Source: Bacillus sp. P14.5
GTDB lineage: Bacteria > Bacillota > Bacilli > Bacillales > Bacillaceae_B
Reading direction: 5' to 3'
DNA: 47,595 bases
Assembly (NCBI RefSeq): GCF_003316765.1
Contig: NZ_NIJF01000025.1
Location: 1-47,595, forward strand
Shown here: positions 41,896 to 47,595 of the stretch, piece after piece
How the letters are laid out: the number at the start of each line of letters is the position of its first letter
Position numbering within the stretch: the first letter of the stretch is position 1
Program-made: the position numbers and the translations under genes
The notes under the pieces: model-generated
What the model was told of the DNA's origin: nothing
The model's database searches: none
The model's input: only the letters and a program-made list of their open reading frames with translations

Positions 41896-42100
41896 ATTTA
41901 TCTTATCTGATGAACAGAGAAAAATAAGTTAATAACGTATCAAGAAGTACAGGTATATCAAGGTAGTAATTAATTTGGCTATTAAATACGTTAATGTAAT
42001 TAAACGAAATAAAAGAAGTTCGTGCACAATGTGGTGCACAAACTACCGCAGAGACCTACCATCACTAAACCGCTTTATAACGGTTTAGTGTTACAAACTT
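41896..42100. other. Attachment-flank region with direct repeats and a hairpin
   Basis: Contains GTGCACAA twice (42022-42029 and 42034-42041) and a perfect inverted repeat ACTAAACCG/CGGTTTAGT (42064-42089). Such repeats are common near integrase binding regions. No gene is supportable. Confidence 0.5.
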
Positions 42101-42133
42101 TATTTCATTAAAGCCCCCGTTAACGGAAGATAC
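42101..42133 (-). repeat. Cassette site F (follows the YciI-like gene)
   Basis: In gene orientation: GTATCTTCCGTTAACGGGGG then CTTTAATGAAATA. Starts 17 nt after the stop. Very close to sites A and J. Confidence 0.75.
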
Positions 42134-42149
42134 ATTCAGGAATAAGATT

Positions 42150-42509
42150 TTATATAATCCCTAACTCTCTTTGTCTTTTATGTTTAAAATCTAAATAATC
42201 CTGCCCGAAATTAGGGTTCTTATTTTCAAACTTACTCATTCCCTCGCCCCATCTCTTTACTTCATAAGTAAAGACTCCATTTATTACTGTGGGGTCGTTT
42301 TCAACAAAGTTCATTACTTCATCTTCGTTCTCTACATCAACTACAATAGCCCCGCCTGTTAAATCCTCAAAAGGTCCAGCCAGCACAACTGCACCTTTAT
42401 TATAATGTTTTTGAACGTATACAGCGTGTTCTGGCATAAAAGGTTGGTTATGGAAATGTACATCGTCTCTCCAATTTACTGATGGTGTAAGTAATACTAA
42501 AAACCTCAT
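42150..42509 (-). CDS. YciI-family protein
   Basis: 119 residues with the YciI ferredoxin-like fold: MRFLVLLTPSVNW, then MPEHAVYVQKHYNKGAVVLAGPF carrying the conserved His, and GAIVVDVENEDEVMNFVENDP. The family is of uncertain function (some members have dehalogenase-like or muconolactone isomerase-like domains). First gene of the right cassette-like array; SD AAGGGGATG. Confidence 0.8.
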   Translation of the reverse strand: MRFLVLLTPSVNWRDDVHFHNQPFMPEHAVYVQKHYNKGAVVLAGPFEDLTGGAIVVDVENEDEVMNFVENDPTVINGVFTYEVKRWGEGMSKFENKNPNFGQDYLDFKHKRQRELGII

Positions 42510-42602
42510 TCAACTCATCCCCTTCTTATAACTATGTGAAATAAATCACATAATTAGCTTAATCGAAAAACTGTATATATTCAACAAATATTCCTTTTAT
42601 TT

Positions 42603-42650
42603 CTTATTAAGTTAAACTGCCCTTTAACTTAATACCAATTATTTCAAAAT
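42603..42650 (-). repeat. Cassette site G, second half
   Basis: In gene orientation: TTTTGAAATAATTGGTATTA, then AGTTAAAGGGCAGTTTAACT, then TAATAAG. It shares the AAGGGCAG core with sites B and K. Confidence 0.65.
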
Positions 42651-42695
42651 CCAGCTACTTACTCAAGGAAAACTTTCAATGAAAAAGAAGCCTAC

Positions 42696-42732
42696 CCTGT
42701 TCTGGATAAGCCCCCGTTTATTGAATTAGGAC
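42696..42732 (-). repeat. Cassette site G, first half
   Basis: In gene orientation: GTCCTAATTCAATAAACGGG, then GGCTTATCCAGAACAGGG. It starts 2 nt after the stop at 42735. With the second half at 42603-42650 it makes one site with a 46-nt insert. Confidence 0.75.
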
Positions 42733-42734
42733 TC

Positions 42735-42974
42735 TCAAATTACCTCATATAAATACGCAATAAATAAAAGACATAATATAACCGTCACAAATTTATTACG
42801 TTCTTTTAAACTAATAATTGTAAAACCAGCTATTGCAACCATAGTTAATGAATAGAATATGTAATCAAACCATTTTTCTTCTATGAAAAAGGTATCAATA
42901 GTATCAAATATCCAGAATAGAATTAGGGCATAAAGGTAAACCATATTTGATTGAACTTTTTTCTTTTGAACCAT
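42735..42974 (-). CDS. Small three-helix membrane protein
   Basis: 79 residues: a basic N-terminus (MVQKKKVQSN) then three hydrophobic segments (about residues 11-25, 33-52 and 60-77). No family is recognised. A single-gene cassette between sites G and H in the same orientation as the others. Confidence 0.6.
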   Translation of the reverse strand: MVQKKKVQSNMVYLYALILFWIFDTIDTFFIEEKWFDYIFYSLTMVAIAGFTIISLKERNKFVTVILCLLFIAYLYEVI

Positions 42975-43027
42975 ATTAAAATTTCAACTCCAATTTCTAA
43001 AAATCTTGGGCAATGAAGACGACTTTC

Positions 43028-43091
43028 TACTGTCCCCGTTCAAGAAAAGGACGTGTTCTTCAATATACGCCCCCTATAATTGAACAACCCT
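43028..43091 (-). repeat. Cassette site H, adjoining the IS110 element
   Basis: In gene orientation: AGGGTTGTTCAATTATAGGG, then GGCGTATATTGAAGAACACG, then TCCTTTTCTTGAACGGGGAC, AG. GGGCGT and ACGTCC can pair. The first 15 bases recur at 44718-44732 on the far side of the insertion sequence, so H belonged to the gene now at 44735-45174. Confidence 0.8.
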
Positions 43092-44717
43092 CGTATTATA
43101 AGGTTAACCAGAATGTTAGATTTTTCTGGTTGACCATTTTTTATATGGTCTTATTATAACAGTAGCCAGGGTAGAACGTCCGCCCCCGTGGGACTTTAGA
43201 TCCCGTCAGTTAAACCGTTCACCCCCTACTGGTAGAAACATGTTTGAGGCTGGTTGGGACAAAGATCTCGTATAACAAGCGAAGCTATGATACTACTAGG
43301 AGGATTAGGGGTTACTGGCAAGATGAATATGAGGAGGAGATTGAGAATGAATCCAGTCGTTGGTCTGGATGTATCGAAAGGAGAAAGTGAGGTACAGGCC
43401 TTTTTAGATAAAGGAAAACCTTACGGTAAAAGTTTTAGCATCAAGCATGATCTTGAAGGGCTAGAGTCATTACTTGAGTTTTTGGAAAGCGTAAAAGATA
43501 AAACCGGCATTCAATCTTCGGTTGTACTAGAAGCAACTGGCCATTACCACGCACCTGTGGTTCAGTTTCTAGAGCAGCATAACTATTTATTAATCATCGT
43601 AAATCCGTTGATTTCTCACAGAGCTAAAAGCTCTAGTTTACGAAAAGTTAAAACGGATGCCATCGATGCCTATCGTCTCTGTGAGCTTTATTACAAAGAG
43701 GATTTAGAACCCTACGAAAGACGCGGTATTCAGCTTTTGAACCTGCGAAATCTCACAAGACAGCATGAAAATATTACTGGGATATACGTTCAAACTAAGC
43801 TTCAATTCCAAGCAGTGTTAGATCAAATCTTCCCTGAGTATAGAGGTGTATTTGGAGATTTATATTCCGTTGTGTCCTTGCTTCTTTTAAAGGAATTTCC
43901 CGCATCAGAAGATATTCTGGCTGCGAGTGAAGATGTGTTGGCCGATAAAATCAAGGAATTCTGTAAGAGTCGCTCTAAAAGATGGGCAGAAGAAAAAGCT
44001 CGGGATCTTAAGCAAGCTGCAGCACGGAATCCATTTAAAAAGACGCTTTATCAGAGTCATTTACTGAGTCTAAGTATGTATATTGATATGCTTCTTCAAT
44101 ACAAAGAGCATCTATCCAGAATGGAGTCAGAGATAGACACTCTCGCAAAAGAAGTTGAAGAATATAAGATTATCCAATCTATCCCTGGTATCGGAGAAAA
44201 GATCGCCGCCACGATCATTTCTGAAATAGGAGAGATAGACCGGTTTAATCACCCGAAAAAACTTGTAGCATTCGCTGGGGTTGATCCAGAAGTGTTTGAA
44301 TCAGGTAAGTTTAAAGCTACTCTCGTTCGAATTACTAAACGTGGTTCAAGCAGGCTTAGGCATGCCTTATATATGGCTGTTCGCTCTGGTATTCGTGATT
44401 GTCGTAAACAGAAAACCACAGATGAAATCATCCCTAGAAACAAGAGATTAAGAGCCTTTTACGATAAGAAGCGTGAGGAAGGTAAACTATATAAAGTAGC
44501 CGTCATTGCTTGTGTTAATAAGCTTTTACATTGGATCTATGCCATATTAAAAAACAGAACCACTTTCCAAGATATAGCCTAATTAAGATTTCCAGCTAAA
44601 TAAGACAAAACCTTCCAAACATAAGTCAGTGGAAGGTTATTTGGCATGCGTATTTTCAGTATAACATGAGTTATTTTAAGTTTTTATTGAAAAATGTTGA
44701 CAAACTATTAGCTGGTT
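43092..44717 (+). mobile_element. IS110-family insertion sequence in cassette site H
   Basis: About 1.63 kb with one transposase gene, and the 15-bp sequence TAATTGAACAACCCT on both sides (43077-43091 and 44718-44732). The long 5' non-coding end (43092-43346, 255 bp) contains stems such as GGTTAACCAGAA with TTCTGGTTGACC. This is where the bridge RNA of IS110-type elements is expected. Exact termini are not certain, because these elements lack terminal inverted repeats. Confidence 0.75.
43347..44582 (+). CDS. IS110-family transposase (DEDD RuvC-like plus Tnp domain)
   Basis: 411 residues from ATG 43347 (SD AGGAGGAG); the frame is open upstream to 43254, but that part is non-coding in character. 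The RuvC-like domain has GLDVSK (Asp), VVLEATGHY (Glu) and KTDAIDAYRL (two Asp). The C-terminal domain has IPGIGEKIAATIISEIGEI and the catalytic Ser region ITKRGSSRLRHALY. These enzymes recombine target and donor guided by a bridge RNA. It appears intact. Confidence 0.93.
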   Translation: MNPVVGLDVSKGESEVQAFLDKGKPYGKSFSIKHDLEGLESLLEFLESVKDKTGIQSSVVLEATGHYHAPVVQFLEQHNYLLIIVNPLISHRAKSSSLRKVKTDAIDAYRLCELYYKEDLEPYERRGIQLLNLRNLTRQHENITGIYVQTKLQFQAVLDQIFPEYRGVFGDLYSVVSLLLLKEFPASEDILAASEDVLADKIKEFCKSRSKRWAEEKARDLKQAAARNPFKKTLYQSHLLSLSMYIDMLLQYKEHLSRMESEIDTLAKEVEEYKIIQSIPGIGEKIAATIISEIGEIDRFNHPKKLVAFAGVDPEVFESGKFKATLVRITKRGSSRLRHALYMAVRSGIRDCRKQKTTDEIIPRNKRLRAFYDKKREEGKLYKVAVIACVNKLLHWIYAILKNRTTFQDIA

Positions 44718-44732
44718 TAATTGAACAACCCT
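44718..44732 (-). repeat. Cassette site remnant on the right of the IS
   Basis: TAATTGAACAACCCT, identical to 43077-43091. It starts 2 nt after the VanZ-like stop codon, as a cassette site should. Confidence 0.75.
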
Positions 44733-44734
44733 TC

Positions 44735-45174
44735 TCACTTCTTGAAAACCGCCCTAGAAACAAAGTACCCTAATGCTACCCCACCTAAATTTAGTATTAT
44801 GTCATCTACATCTAATACCCCTAACTTGGTTACAAACTGCAAAAACTCGATACAGATACTTAGGAAGAACGAAAAACAAATTACCCTCTTAATTTCAGAA
44901 TTAGGGAGACTCTTGGTAGTAAAAATCCTAATGGCAAAAATATAAGAATAGGCCCGAATGTATTATAAAGCCAGGTATCAAGATTATAGTGTTCAAAATT
45001 GGAGACAAAACCACTTAAAGTCTTAAATGGAACAAGATTACTTTCTACTCCGATTAGGGGGGTTCTCAAATTATTTATATCAATCCCCAAAAAGCTCACT
45101 ATCATCAATAATAAGAAATAAGACAGGAATAAAATATTTAAAGAATTTTGTTTGCTTGTTAACATTTTTATCAC
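44735..45174 (-). pseudogene. VanZ-like membrane protein with an apparent 1-base frameshift
   Basis: The first frame (45174-44881, 97 residues) ends after the third helix at FLPLGFLLPRVSL. The adjacent frame continues the family through ICIEFLQFVTKLGVLDVDDI and LNLGGVALGYFVSRAVF to a stop at 44735. One A added at about 44919-44921 gives GFLLPKSLPNSEIKRV and a full VanZ-like protein of about 146 residues with the conserved DxDD. VanZ relatives include teicoplanin-resistance and lipid-binding membrane proteins; the role here is unknown. A cassette gene between sites H and J. Confidence 0.78.
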
Positions 45175-45224
45175 CTCTTATTAAAGAGGTATATGATAAT
45201 CATTGGACTAACATTCTCTTACAT

Positions 45225-45282
45225 TTGCTATAAACGGGGGCATTTGCTTTATCCAGCAAACGCCCCCTATAACGGAAGATAC
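45225..45282 (-). repeat. Cassette site J, nearly perfect hairpin
   Basis: In gene orientation: TATCTTCCGTTATAGGGGGC, then GTTTGCTGGATAAAGCAAAT, then GCCCCCGTTTATAGC. GGGGGC-TTTGCT pairs with AGCAAA-GCCCCC, and outer TATA pairs with TATA. It starts 4 nt after the stop at 45287. Confidence 0.85.
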
Positions 45283-45286
45283 CTTT

Positions 45287-45577
45287 CTAAGTGTTAATAT
45301 ATTTATCGTGGTAGTAATTTTCATTAGCACCCCAAGAGAAAATACCAAATAAAGTTCCACCAAGCATAAAGCTCACTAGATTAATAATGAGTGTTACCAT
45401 CCAATCTCCACTAAAGTATTCCGAAAAGTTTACCTTATGCTCATAAGCTTGTCCTAGAAGAAAAAATAGAACTCCAGTTGATATTCCCCAACCTAAAATT
45501 CCATAGAAAAGAATATAATGTTTTTTCCCTTTTTCTCTAACTTTTTTCCACTTTGACATCCTACTTCTCTTGCTCAT
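45287..45577 (-). CDS. Small two-helix membrane protein
   Basis: 96 residues: a basic N-terminus (MSKRSRMSKWKKVREKGKKH), helix at about 23-42, a short loop, helix at about 58-80, then a hydrophilic end. No family is recognised. SD AGAGGTG. A single-gene cassette between J and K. Confidence 0.6.
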   Translation of the reverse strand: MSKRSRMSKWKKVREKGKKHYILFYGILGWGISTGVLFFLLGQAYEHKVNFSEYFSGDWMVTLIINLVSFMLGGTLFGIFSWGANENYYHDKYINT

Positions 45578-45619
45578 TTTAAGACACCTCTTTTTTTAAA
45601 ACCAAATTATTTTTTCATA

Positions 45620-45684
45620 TTCAATTATTCTGCCCAATAATTGAACAATGCAGGGGCGACTGCTTGTTCGGCAAACGAAACCGT
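45620..45684 (-). repeat. Cassette site K
   Basis: In gene orientation: TAACGGTTTCGTTTGCCGAA, then CAAGCAGTCGCCCCTGCATT, then GTTCAATTATTGGGCAGAAT, AATTGA. It begins at the stop codon of the preceding gene. AGCAGTCGCCC is shared exactly with site B, 33 kb away. Confidence 0.85.
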
Positions 45685-45980
45685 TAGTTATATTTCACTG
45701 CACTTTTATAATAATAAATAAAACTTAGAGCTATGGTTAAAAGAGCCGTTCCGCCGATGATGTATACTGCATCAAAGTAATGAGATTTTCCAGTTAAAAC
45801 CCAAACTTGATAAGGAATAAATATAATTGCAGAAATTACTAAAACTCCCCATAATAATGATTTTGCATTTTGCTGAACATCTATTAAAGCAGAATGCCTT
45901 TTGGAATATTTAATCATAGAGACTTTTCTCAAGGCGAACAACAAAACGAAAATCACTAAAATGAATAAAAGATAGTTCAT
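45684..45980 (-). CDS. Small membrane protein, last visible cassette gene
   Basis: 98 residues from ATG 45980 with SD AAGGAGGTG; the longer frame to 46037 lacks a ribosome site. Three hydrophobic segments (about residues 2-18, 38-60 and 68-88), ending KSAVKYN. Not recognised. It is followed directly by site K. Upstream, a site-like tail (ATGAATAAG at 46026-46034 on the minus strand) abuts the intron end. Confidence 0.6.
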   Translation of the reverse strand: MNYLLFILVIFVLLFALRKVSMIKYSKRHSALIDVQQNAKSLLWGVLVISAIIFIPYQVWVLTGKSHYFDAVYIIGGTALLTIALSFIYYYKSAVKYN

Positions 45981-46039
45981 AGAATACACCTCCTTGCAGT
46001 AACAAATTAAAACTTTATTGCCGACCTTCTTATTCATGA

Positions 46040-46119
46040 CAGATAGGTAAGGGTTTGAAGTTATCGCTCCCTTTTCCCCCTGCTAGCACCGTACGTGCGG
46101 CTTTCACCGCATACGGCGC
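46040..46119 (-). mobile_element. Group II intron domains V and VI (3' end)
   Basis: Domain V is a clear 34-nt hairpin at 46086-46119: GCGCCGTATGCGG, GAAA-containing loop, then CCGCACGTACGGTGC on the minus strand. Domain VI follows (about 46046-46083) and the intron probably ends near 46040-46044 at CCTATC. The intron continues beyond the window's right edge. Confidence 0.85.
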
Positions 46120-46124
46120 CCCAA

Positions 46125-47595
46125 CTAATCCAATTCATTCATTTCTATGTAATTAATAGAAGCACTTTGATTCCAATTTATGATTGAGTCGTTTCCGCAA
46201 TGTTTTCGGAGTTCATTTACCTTTTGGATTTGTTTTTTATTTAACTCTAGAGTTTTCATTAAATCTTTCATCTTTTCAATATCCTTTAAATGAACCAGGC
46301 GGTGGACGATTTCATGCAGCACAATCAAATTTGAGTACGTGTCATCTCTGGAGAGATGATACGGGACTTTATGATGACAGTGCCAATCATGTTTGCCTAG
46401 TTCACTACCTGTAACGGCACATTTTCCATATTGGGCAATGAACTTACTTATGCGGTTATCGTTGTACTCAATTGTACGATTAGGAATGAAGTTTTTCATG
46501 ATGTAACTAAGTACGCTTTTGTCAATCGCTTTTAAGTTATGGTGTATTTTATCTCTTCCTTCTGCTGTATAATTGCAGATTTCTTGAGAGAAACATAGAT
46601 TTGTTTTATGCCGTTGGGCATAAATGGGGACAAAAACCATTTGTTGAATCTTATAATATTTTGGTTTATACCCTTTATAGCGTTGTTGTAGTGTACTTGT
46701 CATATCAGAGAATTTTGCTTCTTTTCTTAGATTCTTTAATCGATTGTATAAAGTCTTGTTTAACAGAGAGGTTAACTCACTTAGATTATTTGTGATGTTG
46801 GTTGCAGGAGCGTAGTAGTTTTGGATTCCCATGACAACCTTATTAAAGTGCCAGACGGTTTCGGCACAAGGGTTCTTTTGAACAGTCTTAATTGCATCTT
46901 TAATTTTAGAGAATGATTGCGATTTCGCTTTCCTCGTCATATTGGACTTCGCAACGTACCCAAACCTTGCTTTCTTTTTCCGTTGAACTTTCATAGAAAA
47001 CCCCAGGAATTCTGACGAATTCTTTTTTAAGTTCACCACTTTTGACTTTTCATCGCTCGTCTCAAGGTGTAATCTTTTTTTAAGAAAGTCTTTGATAGCG
47101 TAATTCATTTTAATGGCTTGTGTCCGAGTACGGCAGACGACTTTAAAGTCGTCTGCATACCTTACAATGTAGCATTCTTTTAGGTTAGACCGTTTTTTCA
47201 GTGCTTGATATTTACTGCCAATGAACTTATATTTAAAATCACTTTCAAATGTTTCCCATTGATTACTTACCCACCAATCTAGTTCATTAAGGACAATGTT
47301 TGATAAAAGTGGAGATAAAATGCCGCCTTGAGGAACGCCTCGTGATGGCACACCTTCACCCTCGATTTCAGCTTTTAAAAGTCTTGAAATGATGGCTAAT
47401 AACTTCTTATCTTTTATTCCCAATGACCAAACTTGTTTAAGCAATTTTCCATGATGAACATTGTCAAAGAAACCTTTTATATCAACATCAATACAGTGGA
47501 AGAGTCCTGTTTGGTTGATTAGAAATTCGAATCTAGCTTTCGCATCATGCGTGCTTCGATTCTGTCTAAATCCATAGCTGTGATTGTGTAAATTT
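46125..47595 (-). CDS. Group II intron reverse transcriptase/maturase with HNH endonuclease (cut by window edge)
   Basis: At least 489 residues; the frame remains open to the window edge, so the N-terminus is missing. Visible RT motifs: SYGFRQNRSTHDA, DVDIKGFFDNVHH (first catalytic Asp), GVPQGGILSPLLSNI and YADDF. Maturase domain X follows (about 190-330 before the end). The C-terminal HNH domain has CAVTGSELGKHDWHCHHKVP and the His-rich VLHEIVHRLVHL. The endonuclease shows it is not a class C intron like the relic at 15 kb. It stops 5 nt before domain V. It appears functional. Confidence 0.93.
   Translation of the reverse strand, partial: NLHNHSYGFRQNRSTHDAKARFEFLINQTGLFHCIDVDIKGFFDNVHHGKLLKQVWSLGIKDKKLLAIISRLLKAEIEGEGVPSRGVPQGGILSPLLSNIVLNELDWWVSNQWETFESDFKYKFIGSKYQALKKRSNLKECYIVRYADDFKVVCRTRTQAIKMNYAIKDFLKKRLHLETSDEKSKVVNLKKNSSEFLGFSMKVQRKKKARFGYVAKSNMTRKAKSQSFSKIKDAIKTVQKNPCAETVWHFNKVVMGIQNYYAPATNITNNLSELTSLLNKTLYNRLKNLRKEAKFSDMTSTLQQRYKGYKPKYYKIQQMVFVPIYAQRHKTNLCFSQEICNYTAEGRDKIHHNLKAIDKSVLSYIMKNFIPNRTIEYNDNRISKFIAQYGKCAVTGSELGKHDWHCHHKVPYHLSRDDTYSNLIVLHEIVHRLVHLKDIEKMKDLMKTLELNKKQIQKVNELRKHCGNDSIINWNQSASINYIEMNELD

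Noticed and set aside
11706..45684. Classical integron attC sites
   Set aside because: The canonical RYYYAAC and GTTRRRY core pair is not consistently present and there is no IntI gene; I therefore call the sites attC-like only by arrangement.
46040..47595. Group IIC-attC intron
   Set aside because: The protein has an HNH endonuclease domain, absent from class C introns, and its domain V is of a different type.

Overview
The window looks like a chromosomal segment of a facultatively anaerobic, nitrate-respiring Bacillaceae (Bacillus-like Bacillota). The signs are moderate GC, AGGAGG-type ribosome sites with some TTG and GTG starts, a SAM (S-box) riboswitch, a Bacillus-type Fnr with the C-terminal Cys-x2-Cys-x4-Cys cluster next to narK, a YwiC homologue, a ba3-type cytochrome oxidase with its tiny 2A subunit, and Bacillaceae intergenic hairpin repeats. 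I cannot name the species.

Layout. 1-318: six tandem 53-bp hairpin repeats. 0.4-1.8 kb: MetE-like methyltransferase under a SAM riboswitch. 2.6-6.3 kb: nitrous oxide reductase accessory genes nosD-nosL and nosY-nosF, with no nosZ in the window. 6.5-9.2 kb: NhaC antiporter and a YczE-like membrane protein. 9.7-11.4 kb: DJ-1/PfpI protein and a WYL regulator. 11.4-14.7 kb: first cassette-like array of small minus-strand genes, each followed by a related GC-rich site. 14.9-15.2 kb: relic of a group IIC intron. 15.2-18.9 kb: ba3 oxidase operon (2A, II, I, SCO, CtaG-like). 19.0-31.0 kb: CuA-like lipoprotein, moaA, mobA, fnr, narK-PAS, mobB, moaC, modB, modA, moaB, hemerythrin, moaD, moaE, moeA, moeB. 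31.8-36.4 kb: a five-gene molybdenum oxidoreductase operon (b-type membrane subunit, catalytic subunit, ferredoxin, Tat-exported Rieske, small membrane protein), inferred to be the nitrate reductase. 36.6-41.7 kb: Mrp ATPase, YwiC, radical SAM/SPASM protein, Crp/Fnr regulator, RIC protein, and a cNMP-binding protein without a DNA-binding domain. 41.86 kb: 3' fragment of a tRNA gene. 42.1-46.0 kb: second cassette-like array, interrupted by an IS110-family element. 46.0 kb to the right edge: a group II intron whose reverse transcriptase runs off the window.

How the genes work together. From 18.9 to 40.4 kb nearly every transcription unit has an Fnr palindrome whose inner edge lies exactly 21 nt from a -10 hexamer, i.e. 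centred at -41.5. The genes form one oxygen-responsive programme: nitrate uptake, molybdate uptake, molybdenum cofactor synthesis, the reductase, nitrosative-damage repair, and a terminal oxidase for low oxygen. The oxidase promoter also carries a perfect Fur box.

Most unusual. First, two arrays of single-gene cassettes that behave like integron cassettes: same orientation, and a related site starting 0-50 nt after each stop codon. No integrase is visible, and mobile elements lie in or beside the sites. Second, the non-NarGHI reductase operon. Third, a NarK transporter fused to a PAS domain. Six genes need exactly one added base, mostly in homopolymers, to read through. That pattern suggests uncorrected assembly indels, so those pseudogene calls should be treated with caution.
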